DNA from: Trichoplax adhaerens
Lineage: Eukaryota > Placozoa > Uniplacotomia > Trichoplacea > Trichoplacidae
NCBI RefSeq assembly: GCF_000150275.1
Contig: NW_002060950.1
Span: 3,033,623-3,097,622, forward strand
Reading direction: 5' to 3'
DNA: 64,000 bases
Shown: positions 47,081 to 60,900 of the stretch, in pieces
How positions within the stretch are numbered: position 1 is the first letter of the stretch
Layout of the letters: each line of letters opens with the position of its first letter
Made by a program: the position numbers and the translations under genes
The notes under the pieces: model-generated
Told to the model about the DNA's origin: nothing
What the model saw: the letters and a program-made list of their open reading frames with translations, nothing else
The model's database searches: none

Positions 47081-50000
47081 GGTCACAAATAGCCTCTAAT
47101 TGTAATGCTTACTCAAATGTAAAGGCTGTATCAGCTCTCTTTCGTCAAATTAATGAATCACCACCATATTAAGATTTCGTTGTAATTGTGCTTTCATATC
47201 TTCGAATTATTTTGCTCACACATATTAATGGCTTTAGCCTTAGTTTGTACGACCTAAAATCTTGAAATAGTAATAGGACAATTTGTCCTGCCTAGGATGA
47301 GAGAGTTAAATTATACTAACGCGATTGTTAATACGTAAATTAGGCCTAATTAAAACCTTAACTTTAGTATTTGACTTTACCATTTGATGCATTGCCTATA
47401 TTTGTATCTATGATGCTTACAAAGCTTCAAATTTCGTTACTTAATCTCCAATTTTGTAAATATTTTAGGATATACATGTTTTGCACAGAGTATCTGCTTA
47501 TAATTAATATCTAAGCCTATTTACTGAGCATCGTATTATTTTGAACCAGGCCGTAATATAATGTTCATTTCTTTGTACTAGTTAATGATCATATTCTATT
47601 CAATAAAGCAGCTGACAAGATTTTATGAGCAGATGGAATTTACTAGCACGCGATAATACGAGTATCGAAATTGCTCATTCAGCTCATTCTACATCAGTAA
47701 TGATATAATGTGTACGAATACAGTAAGAATGTAAATAAAAAGGCAAGCTATGTAAATTGTCATTAAAGTACGCACATTGAGGCATGATCTGTTTCCAAAT
47801 CTCAAAAATTTCATAGATTTATTAGTTTCAATTATTTTGATAGATAAGATAGAATCTGTCTCCAAAGCAGTTTCGTAATTGGCTCGCAGATGGAGACTGC
47901 ATTCAAATCTTACAACAATTTACAAGTTTGTCATATCTGTGGATATGATTAGCACTACTCGAATGTGATTCTTTTGATCATCCTTTAAAATGTTTTAAAA
48001 TTAATGTTGGAGATTGATTCTGAATTTACTTGTAATCTATGTTAAACGAAACCAAAAGAAAATAGTTTGATTCAACACTTTCAGATAACATTACATAAAT
48101 TATTAAGGCATCAAGGCTCGATTAGAATGAGTTGTTGATTAGGAAGAATTCGAACATCCTTTGATTCTATCACAAAGCAAAAAATCCAGTTCTTTACAAT
48201 CTATTTAAGAATAGGCTATTTACTAAGATTCGAAATTATCGGATTGTACTAAAATAGATGAATTAAACGTTTCATTGTAAGCTTAAGATTTAAAATTATA
48301 GAATTATACAAAAACGGATGAATTGAACAAGTGATTGTAAAATTAAACATTTAATTGAATCAATTTCGTACAACCGTATAATTTTAAATCTTGAGCTAAT
48401 TTGGTACTGCACTGAATCATGATAGAATACACGCATGATCTCTCGTAACTCCGATAGATATCTTCTAGATATTAAGAATATCAACTTAGTTTAATAAATT
48501 TGGTTTTGATGCCAGACAAAATCTACGTCAAAAAATTTGAAAAATTCTTTTCTATTTTTGTCTAAACAGACAAAATTCTATCATAGAATTACAATTTAGC
48601 ATCGAATAAACAGAAAGAATTGAAGCATTGCCTTATTTAACCCACTATTTGCAGTCTCATTTGTATGTGTATTCATTGTGTAGTAGATTAGCCATCCTAT
48701 TAGCAGCTATTGCTATTACCTTCCAATATTACAGCAATTGTACTTGTCACGACTGCAAGTTAAACTTAAAAAAAAATTTCCTTTATTTACACGTTACCAA
48801 CGAGCAACAACACACAGCAAATTGCCAAAAAGCAATTTAATGACTTATTCAAATTTAACATAAGCCGAAGTCTCCCTTTTTTCTCTATCCCCTTTTATAC
48901 AATTATAGTTAATATATCAATACTCTATATTTGTAAGATAAGTTAATGAAACCACGACAACAGTAAATAAGTTTTAAAACATAATCTCACGACAGTAATT
49001 ATCCCTAAATGGTAAATATAACAAGTAATAATCCTTAATATGGAAATCAATTAAACTTAACAGCACTATTCTACTGTAAGATAGACGTATAATGAGAAAT
49101 AACTTAAGCAGACTAGAAGTTGCACTATTAGTTATACTAGTGCAAACTCCCGTCGCTTTGCTGATTCATATGTTGCCTTTACATAATAATTATCTATTTA
49201 CACTCGAATCATCGAAACTGTGTACGTCCTTATTTAAAATTGAATCAATTTTATACAATTCTATTCAATAGCATTTAATTCTGTTGTTGATTTTAACTAC
49301 CTATAGCATTAGTTTCTATACAAGTCGCATAAATTAATAGAACGATGAATAGACGAGAGAGAATAGAAATGACATAGAAAGCTTTTATGATAATCATTTT
49401 GTTATAGAAGAGAAATAACATATTACATTAAGGCAGTAGTAGCGCGAGCTTAAGTTTTCAAGGCAGTATAATAATCAAGATCTCATAGCTTGTATTCTTT
49501 GTGGCAAATATTACTCATCGTAGCTATTAAGACTCATTAAAGGTAGCGTATTTCAACATGATCTACCTCAACGGTCTCCATTAGCTTCACTTTAGAACAA
49601 TCATAATTGTTTTTGATAACACGCATGGAATTTTGCCCTTAACATTGATTTAAATTAATTTTTCGACTTTGAACTTGGTTCACCAGAATGACTTATAGAA
49701 AGAATTTCTATGTTATTGATTATCGAAACTTAAACGACGACAGTTAACGATTGAAAGCATCTAAGAATCGAGAAAGTTGTTTCTGCCGAAGAATAAAAGG
49801 TAACTATTTGCTATAATTAATCGCTGAGCATCTCTTTTACTTAAATAACGACATTTAGCAATAGAAAGTACGTAGGAATGAAGAATGCATTTTTATCTTA
49901 GGTTAGAACTTAATTATTTGCTAGTAATCAATTTCTAAGCATCACTTAAAGGTTTAAAAATTTTTTTGCCTTAAATGTGATTATTTAATCAAGACAATTT

Positions 50001-50984
50001 CGATCGCTGCTTGTTATTGAACTAATTTACCGCTCCCTTGAGTGAATGATTATTTATACAAACTTGTTCCAATCATTTTATACCCAATTTGAAAATATAG
50101 TACAGCAGTAAAGATTGTTCGGTTTGAAACTGCAGCATTAATTCTATTCAATTGAAGAATAGAGTACAGTAGTGAAAACTGTTCGCTTTTACTTGAATTA
50201 TCAATTTAACTAATTTATAATTATAAGTGACGATTCAGAAGGTAATAAATCCTACATAGTCAAAACTGGTTACTTCATTTTTGTAATTTTAACAAAAGTG
50301 AATACTTCAAAACACTTTAGCGTCGAGTGCTGTAATTTTATCAATGATGGGAAAATTTTTAATAATATAGGAAAAAAGCTTTATCCCAGCATACTTATTT
50401 TACTCAATCTAAGTGTAAAAATATTATTGAGACAGCAAAATACGTAGCCAATTGATTAAACTAAATAGCATACAATGACTAATATTTGAAATTCGATAAA
50501 TTACTGTGTGTATAACTGGAGATCCAATGCTTTGAGCTGGTGCTGAAGTTTGTATCTTTCAATTGGTAAGGTAGCAAACATATTAGGATCATAAATGAAT
50601 AACAAGAATAGAGAGGCTGTAGTTGGGTGTGATGAAATTCATCTAACCGTTTAAATGGATGTGTGTTAACTTCAAGTTACATTTTATGGGGATCTCATTG
50701 GCATACTTAGCTAATTTAACGACTACTTTGAGCGAAAGAGAATCATGAAACAGGCTACAACACTTAATAACGCCAAGTAAGAGCATTCATACCATTTATA
50801 TTAGTGTATAGAGTGAGATTTCACTGACATTACACTGTTCTAAATCTTGATAGAATAAGTATGGTGATGACTAAGAGACTTTGCTCCAAGGAATTTTCAT
50901 TTTTTCGTAGTGATTTTCGATAATCGTACTAAAATGAATTAACAGTGCATTTATGATTATTTATTACACTGTATGTAATACGAT

Positions 50985-51335
50985 ATTAGAATTATCTTCT
51001 GAAGCTATTTCAATTAACGACTCCATTGTTTTTGCTGAGAATATACTCCTAGTTATATATTGTTGCAATGCAATATTCGGATAATTTTGTATAGTAATTT
51101 CACTTAATAATTCTAATGCGTGTGTTGGAGTGTACTCGTAGTCCTAAATTGGAAATATAAACAATATTGCAATAATCTTCCGTGGTGATCTCAGCTAATG
51201 TTTCCAATAAGTGTTCAGAATGCATTAGTAATTATTTGACTATAGTGGATGTAGTACAACATTAGAATTATCCTCTGTAGTGATATCAACTAGAATTTAT
51301 GTTGAGGTTGTACTCGTAATTATATATTGGTCTCA
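50985..51335. repeat. Four tandem units of about 90 bp
   Basis: An anchor (ATTATC-TCTG-AG-GAT-TCA-CT-A) recurs near 50991, 51081, 51168 and 51264. Each is followed by a GTGTTGGAGTGTACTCGTAGT-like or related block. The second and third units are the most substituted. Confidence 0.6.
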
Positions 51336-51850
51336 CAAAAGAGCTTTGCAGCAAGATAAGGGAATTTACGATCAATAAGTGAATTGCTTGAATCACGTAT
51401 CAAGGAGCGATATATACACAATCAGGAACACTTTTACTCTACTAGCAGACAACACAAAGGCTTAGACGCCTCTTATTTTACGTTAAACACTAGGTTTCAC
51501 AATTAACTTCATTACACGATATATTGCGTTTACATACTGTACTCCTCCTTAATAGTTCATGAGTCATAGTTAGTATGGTTAACTTTGGAATCATTGGCAG
51601 TTTTATATGTTAATTTAAGCTACTTCTCCCTAATGCAGACAACAGTATTTACGAACATAGACATCTGATGACTAATACAGAATAGTCAGATTACGATATG
51701 TCCTATCACGGGACATTTCCATGATAATTTGCAATCTACCATAAGTAAGCTACAATCATAATGATTTGAACTGTAAGTAGATAATTCGCATTGCCTAATA
51801 TAACTATTAATTTCAGTATATGTATATATGCCACTGTCATAAAAAGCCAG
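51335..51850. repeat. Possible diverged LTR relative
   Basis: This stretch shares ordered blocks with the solo LTR at 62998-63439: TTAGACGCCT followed by TACGTTAAAC (here 51459), TTCATGAGTCAT (51557) and a TGTCC..TCAC block (51699). Ends and target duplications could not be found, so it is either an old copy or a partial one. Confidence 0.35.
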
Positions 51851-52633
51851 TGCTATATTAAAATACATTATATCCAAATTAGAAATTAACTAAATAAGAA
51901 TAGGCTAACAAAATTATCTTAACATAGATATTTTTACTCTAATACAGTATATAAGACTGTCATAATTGGATGTAGTACAATGTAAGAAATAAGCGATATC
52001 GTAGCTCTCGAATCATATCTTTCTGAAGTGCTATATGCGGTCAGTGTTGCAACATTGCTTAGATTAAAGTAAAAATTTAAAAGCTACGCTTTAATTATAC
52101 CCGGTAAAATATAGCTACATCTTTACGGGGCATGCGTATTGGTTCATTTTGCCCAGCAAGGTTATTAAAGTATTGATATTGAACATGAACTCAGCAATAT
52201 AATACTACTGTAATTGTTTGATACATTAAATAAAGCTTGGGCTCATAGTCTAATCTTTTGAGGGAAGTATAGTTATCCTGTACCCTTTTGATGATGAAAA
52301 ATTGTCATTAATTGAGTGATACTATTGGTGGATGACGAAAAGGATAGGTCTGCCCAGTGGCCTTATAAGTACATCTAATTTCTAAGTAATAGTTTACATT
52401 TACTTTGTTGCAAATCGTAATTTATAACAGAAGTAAGGGAAGGAAGATAAAGCCTTTGCTAACTCTTGCAATATGAGGAACCATTATTTGATTACCATAT
52501 TGCAACCGTAAGATTGATTCTCTGATCTACCCTGTAGCAGATCAAAATTTGATTCAGAAGCTTAGAAATAGCATAATTTTTTAATTTAATCATTTGTTAA
52601 TACTTGGAGTTACTAGAATATCATGTATGCTAA

Positions 52634-53107
52634 TGTGACATTCATTAATTAATGCATCATCAATATTATAATTTTGTTGTGTGATGAATCATATGTTGAC
52701 ACCTAGCTACTAATTAACTAATATTAAATGTCATAGAAAGTGTGTTGTGATTCTGGCTATAATAAGTATGTAGACTGGGTTATTAATTAATTACTGTTTT
52801 TGCACCAACGAAGTTGGTGAGGATATATAAAGTCTCAAAGTTCTTAATTGAGAGTTAGTTACGTTAGTCGATGACAGCTGGTTATCAGTTGCTAGTCGTA
52901 ATTGTAAGTTGTGTGTTCAATCGGACATTTTAATAAAATAGCTTCTAGAATAAAGTTTTGATCCTTAACGTGAGTAATCTATCGTCTAAGACTCGAATCT
53001 AAGTTTGGTTGATTAAAGAGTGCTTAGAGTTAGTTGCTTAGATAGTTAAGTCTACTTTAGAGGAAAGAATCCCGTTTAATTCTTGTGTTACAATCTCGGT
53101 TGTGACA
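52634..53107. mobile_element. Solo LTR, 474 bp, with 5-bp target duplication
   Basis: The element begins TGTGACATTC and ends GGTTGTGACA (TG..CA). It is flanked on both sides by GCTAA (52629-52633 and 53108-53112), a perfect 5-bp target-site duplication. It carries a TATATAA box (52824), a hairpin CACCAAC-GAA-GTTGGTG (52803-52819), and AATAAA signals near 52931 and 52950, as expected of an LTR promoter and polyadenylation region. No internal retrotransposon sequence remains, so it is the product of LTR-LTR recombination. Confidence 0.8.
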
Positions 53108-54936
53108 GCTAATACTACTTGCTTTGCTAAAAATTGCTGTATTTCATCATATTGATAGAACCTAGTTAATTGCAATACCGATCAAATTTTTAGCAACTAT
53201 TCAAAATTAATTGCCAGTAACTTATGAGTACTGTTATATATATACGAGCATACGCTTTCTCAGTATGGTTAGAATTATCTTAAAATTACAGAGAAACTCA
53301 ATACTTTTGTTTATTATCTAATATAGGTTTGAATTATCGATCCTTTCTATATAGGATAGAGTTTTGCATATTTTCAAGCTTTCCTTAGTATCCCCTAAAA
53401 GATGGCAACGACAAATTCTCTCAGGTCTGCTCTTTCTATATTACAATATTATAGCTAAAAAAAAGCAAATCGTAATTTTTTAATGCGTTAAACAGCTAGT
53501 TAAAAACTTTTAATTATCTAATCCATTCAGAAGCATTTACAGTATTGCTTTAAAATATCTTAGAATAAGTATCATCATTTCATAACTTTAACAGATAACC
53601 AAATACTAATTTCAGTGCATAACAAAAGCGATTAAATGGTTCTTGATTCACTGTCAATAAATTCAAGTTGCACAAGCATCTAAGATTTAGGCATTTTATC
53701 CTCAATTATAGTTTTATTGAAATAATATTAATGCATTTAGTTCTGTATTAATTAATCTTAATAGCTAAAGAATTATTAATCAGAAGTCCATCTATATTTT
53801 AACAGAATATTTACTTCAAATTAATACTACCATGAATTATCTACATAATCAAGCGTAATAATTTTATGATCTGATTGATAAATAAGTTATAGTCTTTAAT
53901 AGCATGGTAAAAATTCACTGTAAACTCTATGACTTAGAAAATGATTTAGTTTGACAGAATCCAGTAGATTATTAATTACCAGCAGCAGAAGTGTCTTTGT
54001 TTATTTTTGATTTGCAAGACATTAGAAAGTTTAATAAACTGTACATTATAATTCGTAACGTTATTAAAGTATTGGTTAATTTAAGAAGACCTTAAATCGA
54101 AATATATGCTGTACCTCTTCATGCTACCTTTCGTTGGAGGCATCGAAGATAATTGTAGTGAAAATTGTAGAAACCATCATTTGTATCACCTAAATTTTAT
54201 TAGTGATTGGCTTTTTATATGTCATCACTAAAATTAAATAGCTACCAAAAATTACCGTCCTATTCCAATTTTAATATGAACTTATTTATAATTTATTAGC
54301 ATTCATCAATTAAATAGTAATTCGTACGAAATATGGGTTTGTGAGATGGAAGAGATCGCCTTAAAGGTAGAAAAATTTACCGTATGTGATATAGACGAGT
54401 AAAGACTACTTATTTGCTGATTGTTAAGCTAGATTAGATGGAAGTCGATTTCCTTATTTTCTAAGGATTTATGTCGACAATTTAAGACTTACGATAATCC
54501 TACATGATATGAAACTGTAATAATTTTCAGTTTATTATAGCAATTATATGCTTTGAAAGTATGGTAATGCTGCAAAAATATCAATTAGCTCTAGCCGTTT
54601 TGTAAAAAGCACTTTTGCAAACAATGAATTAATAAATCATCAACATTAAATTCTATGTTTAATTTGATATTTTAATATCTACTTGGTCCCTTCATTCTAG
54701 ATGAAAGACTAAGTTTTTACTATAGATCACTATTAGCTGATGAAACTTGTAGACAAATACAGTCTGAAGTAGTAATCTTAAAACTTGTGTATGCATTCAT
54801 TTATTTTGCAATGTATTTTAAAATAGAAATTTTTGATTAAACTATGGATAATCGAAAATTAAAAATATACTCTAAAAATAAACCTGCTATTTCATTATGA
54901 ATATAAATACATAAAATCTCTTGACATTATGGTTAG

Positions 54937-57900
54937 AAATTTATAGGACAAGTAAACACCCTAACGTCCTCACGTAGTAGTATCAAATTCGGAAAATATG
55001 TTCATTATAAAAAAAAAGAACGAAATTTTGCGTAAGTAGTTAAAAATAACATTGAGGCTTTGTAAGGTTAAAATTTTATCAGATTCATATGATAAATGTA
55101 TAGGAACAGGGAAAAAATATATGATAAATTTGATGCAAAGTTACTTTTTGGTTTGTTAATGGCTATAGCATATCATCAGACATAATTGTTAGTATCATTT
55201 CTTGTTATTGAGGCTTAATGAAGCCTATAATGCAGAAATCACAAGCATTAGTTAATTGCTTGACTCCGCTAAATACATTAAATCATGCCAGCAATCGCTT
55301 TCTATTCAAACTAATTCTTCATCATGCGTTGACACAGAATCCTTCAGGTCTTCTCCGAAAATGATGCTGTGACGGTAATGGCAAATCTTTATGGCAGAAG
55401 GCTTGAAGGAAGTCGATTATCTTTCCGAGTTTATTGGTCTTTGGCAATGCCGTTGGGCTTGCGCCAACGATTAAATGAAATGCTATTTCAAAAGAGAGAG
55501 AAAGTAAAGGCTTGTAAAGGCAATTTTTATGATAGCTTGTTAGAAAGCAGGTGAATAATGCTTATTGGTATTGACATTAATATCTGAAGAAAAATAGTAC
55601 CGATATAAGAAAGCTTTTTACGTTTTCGTAAAGAATTGTTAAATAAGTATGGAAATTAGATTCTTACTGATTGATTGACAGATAGAAATGGTCATTCAAT
55701 TTCTATAAGAGCAAAAAATTAGAACCGTGTCTGGATATGTATATGTATATATATATGGAGAAAAGTCTAGCTTTATCTAACTATAATATCTTTTCCATTA
55801 TTTTTTTAGAAAAATCCTCTACCACAGGAAATTACGGCATTTTACAGGCGAATCTAAACCAATCACCATTCATGTATCACGATTGCCAATATCGATGAGC
55901 ATAGTAAGCCCTTTCGTCAATTAACAATAATATACTAGAATAATATCATCGTGTTTGATACCTACTAAGTGTGTAAGGGTAAACTGAGCTCTCTAAAAGA
56001 TTAGTTTTCGTTATTTATAGGTGGAATGTATTCACTGCTTTAGTCAAGCTGGAGAAATTATTGATTGCAAAAATGGCTCTTCTGATTGCATGTAAATATA
56101 GATAAATGGGTTTTTAATAGATCGGTCGTCTGATAGTACTAGGAAGTTAGATAAACTTACGAATATCAGAGACTAATTATAATATGTCTACGGTCGAACT
56201 GTACACTTAATTTCATCAGTGCCTAAGTTGATATACAGCAAATAAATCTATTCTTACTTAACAACTTGCGCTCAATTTTAAATTATTTTAAATTAAATAG
56301 TAGATCAAAACCTTTGCTATACTTGCCGTACAAAAAATATCAGCAAAATACTGTCATTATCCTAAATTTCGTAACATTTATCGCTATTTTAATATACAGA
56401 AGCCTTACGTATAAAGATGACAAGAGCGGCTTAATTGCCTTACTTTGCTTTCGATATTTCAACATTGAACCTGGCAAACAAATTAAGGCATTTCTAGCAG
56501 ACGAATGTAAAGATTCTTTAATTTTTAAGAAGTTAATATCAATGATAATAAAAAAAAAGGAATTGAAAGTAAATATGAACAAAATTAACCGTATTCTTTT
56601 AATATTCACTATGTCATTTACTTCAGATTTGGAGTTAACATTAAGGATTTTTAAAATTAAACATAGCTTTTCATATAGCCTTAAAATTAGTCATTTACTG
56701 ATAGCGTAAGGGCTTTCTGATGTATAGCTAATGGAATATTTAATTTCGCTAGGATTCTCCCAAAAGTGAAGCCCAACCTGAAAATGCCATGGAAATCTTT
56801 GAATCTGAAGGTACAGCAGCTAATATAAAAAGTAGAATTTATTTCTGTTCCAGGGGGCAATAAAAGTAGTAAATAATGAAAAGGTGCAATTAACTTTTCA
56901 TATTATTTTTTAGCGCTTTTAATCATAATTAATGAAGAATACTACAAAAATTAACTTCGATTAATATTGAGAGGCTAAGAATAATTTTCTCCAAGATCTG
57001 TAGTCATTGAAAACTATTCTATAAGAAGGAGACCTGATTTCATAAATAAAACTTCGTTTAATTAAGAAATTAACGCCTTTTTAACGAAATCGTAACCTTT
57101 AATCATGGAATTTCGTATCTAAGGCCTATAATATTGCAATCAGCTAACGTTACAATGATTCATAATAGAATGACATCCTCATCCATTACCTATCGTACTT
57201 CTTATTGTAAAAATTTAATATTCGGATTCAATAGAGTAGATCTTTACCTGGTTAACAAGCATTACAAATTTAAATTTTGCGACGAAAAAAATACAACTAT
57301 CATAGAAAACTAAACGCTAATAGCCTACAGTAAAACTTGCCCTTGACGATGTTTACCTACAGTATGACTCTAAATAATGACGATCTCCTAGTATCAGGAG
57401 GAACGGTAGTTACTAGTCTCCTCAGACATAACTAAACTCAAACTTATTTAAAAACCAGTTGATTTATAGCCAATTTACATAAAAATTTATTATAGGTAAT
57501 TGAATAAAATTATAAAACTATTGATTTATCTAATAAGAAGGTATAAAATCATAGATGATAGTGTTTCCAACAAATACCTACATACGTTATTTGATGAAAT
57601 TAGATCAGCATTAGTTAGTGAAAGTCACTTCTAAAGAGTAAGACATATTAGTAAAGAAACGCCTGTAAATTGTCTATTATTACTTAAGACAAGACATAAT
57701 TATGCTTCTTTAACTTTATACTATGATTTAATAAGCCAATTTAAGTTTAGCGATCGTATTAACGTATCAAAAAGCTATCGAAATTTCTATTCATATTAGC
57801 TTTCAGAAATTACAGTACCGCTATCATATTATTAATCTTAATCAAAGGCTTGGCTTATCCTCTAGTTATTAATATTCAAAGTATACCAAACTCATAGAAT

Positions 57901-60900
57901 TCTATGTTATCTCGGCATTCCGTAAATTTCGCTTAACTTTTACCCTTTTCCATTATAGACTTTAGCCATAATATTTCTGACATGAGTGATTCAGACGATT
58001 TTTCAACCGCATCCCAACATAGCCAGAAAGAATTTAAAAGTGACACGGAAAGCATTTGCGATCAAAGGGAATTATGGGGGGAAATAGATGGAGAATTAGA
58101 AGAGTTTCCTATAGCTCATCATGTCAAATTCTTATTGCAACTCATTGAGCTAGATAAGAAATTACGTCTAAAAGGCATTCCTGTTTATTTTAAATTTTTT
58201 CAACGATATGGTTATCCTATCATAGCCATTAAAATGAATGAACATTATAAACTAATTATTATGCAAGAATTAACAGCACTTATTGGGATTGAGATTAGTA
58301 GTGCTGGCTTGACAGAATCGATGACGAGCTTTTTATCCAAATATGACGACAATCAACATCATCTAAATAGAAAATTAATGGAGCAATCTATTCAAGCAGG
58401 AATTTATAAGAATCAACAAGATTTCATTTCCATCGTTGCTCTCAATCACTCAGAATATTCAAGAGCAATTTCTTATTTACACTGTGAAATTTCAACCCAA
58501 TCGATTAAAATTATTGGTGATAGTTTTAATTTAGTGTTAGATGGTAAGGTCCTGAAGCCCGATTTCCTTCTTAATTTATCGGATCAGCACAAAGTTTGTC
58601 TGCAAACCGAAATTGATACCCAATCCGCTCATTGTAATATTATTGCGATTGGCTTGAAGGATTCTGTGAAACAAGTTTTAGTTGCTATCAACAAGAGCAT
58701 TCTAGACTATAAAATGATCCAATTTTCGATTGACCAAAAAATCGAAACTGGATCATCTATTTGGTTAGAATTTCTTCGACATCATTTTCATCGTATTGAG
58801 GAAGAATATCACTGTTACGTACATTGCAAAAATGTTACAAATGACACCCCCGCTAATCAAGATGGTCGAGAAGGAGATATTATTATTCAATGCTATCCTC
58901 ATGATCAGCAACTTATTTATTTCCAAATTAAAAAGTTATTTCGTTATTCGTTCGTCCACGAGCAATCAGGCATTAGCCAATTTTCTAGAATGGGTCGATT
59001 TCTCACCGAAAATGATGGTCAAATTAAACTGCAGAACATTCGAGATGAATTTGAATGCAAAATTGACGTCCATTTTCCAACGGTTTCAGAGTAAGCTTCT
59101 TTATATGTAAATGTTGATAGCTAGAAAGCTAATTAAATAATATCGGTAATTGATATTTTAAACTACGGATTAGTTTTATCACTTTTAGCAATTGTAATAC
59201 GCATATGATAATTATATTCCTTTTATTATAAGATAGCCAATTTTGAGCACGTATAACTCATGTTAAGATAACAAATTTAGACATTAGGGACTTTCGCAGC
59301 CTAAATCAAACATCATCATCATTTTCTTCACTATACGTAAGAAATTTCGAATTACGAGAAAATTTATGTCGTTATTTCCGATGAATATCTCAAAATCGAA
59401 TATTTGAATTAGCTTTCAGATTAGTAGTAAAATGATACTGAATGTGCAGTAGTTCTACATCGATCTTTATGCGAGCCTGACGCTTTTAATAATTATAACA
59501 AAGTTAAAGATTTAGAGCTATCAAATTGAAATGTATAAGTGTGTGGCAAAATTCCTCACTCTTAAATCTACACTTTTTTTTAGCTTATATCTATCTAGCA
59601 CTATCTTTAAATTACTAATTTGAGACTGATTGCTATTACGCTACTGCATGATGCCTAAACAATTTGCTTTGCTTGAACAAAAACTACAGGTCTATGACTG
59701 TGGCGGTACTGCAGTACATCATAATCTTCAATCACGTGAAATTAATCTTGTACTATTAATTAACGCTAACATAATTTTAATATGACGCAATTCGTACGCA
59801 ATATATATGTATAGTTAGTTTCACTCTCATTTAATATGTAGGTTAGCAATAGCAATATACTACAATTCCAATATAAATGCAGCATTGATTGCTGCTGTCT
59901 ATCTGAAGTGATTTTCATCGAAGAGTTCTATCCGAAAAATTATCTTAAAATCACAAATTTCTTAATCTTCATTATCTACCGTAAATGCAATATTTGTTTC
60001 ACTCTTATATGATACGTAGTTTGACCATAATGGTTAACTGTAATTTCTTATGTATAAATACCGTACAGTGGTGATTGCTTCTATCAATTTGAAGTTATTA
60101 TCTCAACTCAAGAAATAATTTTGGGTATATTTTTTCCGGAGAATATCCGTAAACCGATATTTCTCCCACGTTTTCTAGACCTATTTCTTAACCATATAAC
60201 AATCCTTACTAAGGCTTACATTACTTTATAAATTCGTCGTGCAGGCATATTACTGAAAAGTATTCTATCCTAAAATTATCAATTTTAGAAGACAGTCTTA
60301 ATTTGATTATTGGCTAAATTTAAAATATCCCTTGAACAAAATCATGAGTCAAGATATGACTTCAGAAAAATTTCTCGATTTGATAATGCTCAAAACTTCG
60401 TATTTTACCTAGTAGTTTTGGTAATATGGGCCAAATTATAGATGAAAAGCATTAGATTCTTCACTCATCGAAAGATTACCGTAGCTATTTGCTGCTAAAT
60501 GATTTTAATTTGTTTATTAGGCCTTCAAATCTACTTGTCGATACTCAATACTGCAACTCCTCTACGTCAGAAATTGAAACAACCATTAGTGCAAAGACTC
60601 TGCCCTTTAAGGATGTTTTGTATCTCACTAGAGATCAAATAATGATCAGCGACATCAAGATAGAACTTATACAAGGACTAATTCAACAACAATCCAAATA
60701 TGTCAGGATGAGAATAGTAGTTTTATAGTTCAATTATACCTGCTATTTCAAGCAGTTACTTTCTTTCCAATATGTTAACGATGCTCATTTTGTGAAATTA
60801 GGTCGATGCTATTGTTAATTCAGTCCATTTCAAGCAACATCATGAAGGAAATATTGCAAGTAGCCTGTCTAAATCAGGCGGAAAAGCATACCAAACGGAA

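Larger units (their letters stand above)
47081..54936. other. Long intergenic region F-G with repeats and a solo LTR
   Basis: No supported gene in 7.9 kb. Contents: four tandem units of about 90 bp (50985-51335), a probable diverged LTR relative (51335-51850), a solo LTR (52634-53107) and AT-rich sequence. The 70-codon frame at 48628-48840 has no recognised features. The first coding exon of copy G is expected near the right edge but was not found. Confidence 0.5.

Noticed and set aside
48628-48840. 70-codon frame with a hydrophobic centre
   Set aside because: No homologue recognised and no neighbouring exons; compatible with chance in a 7.9-kb gap.
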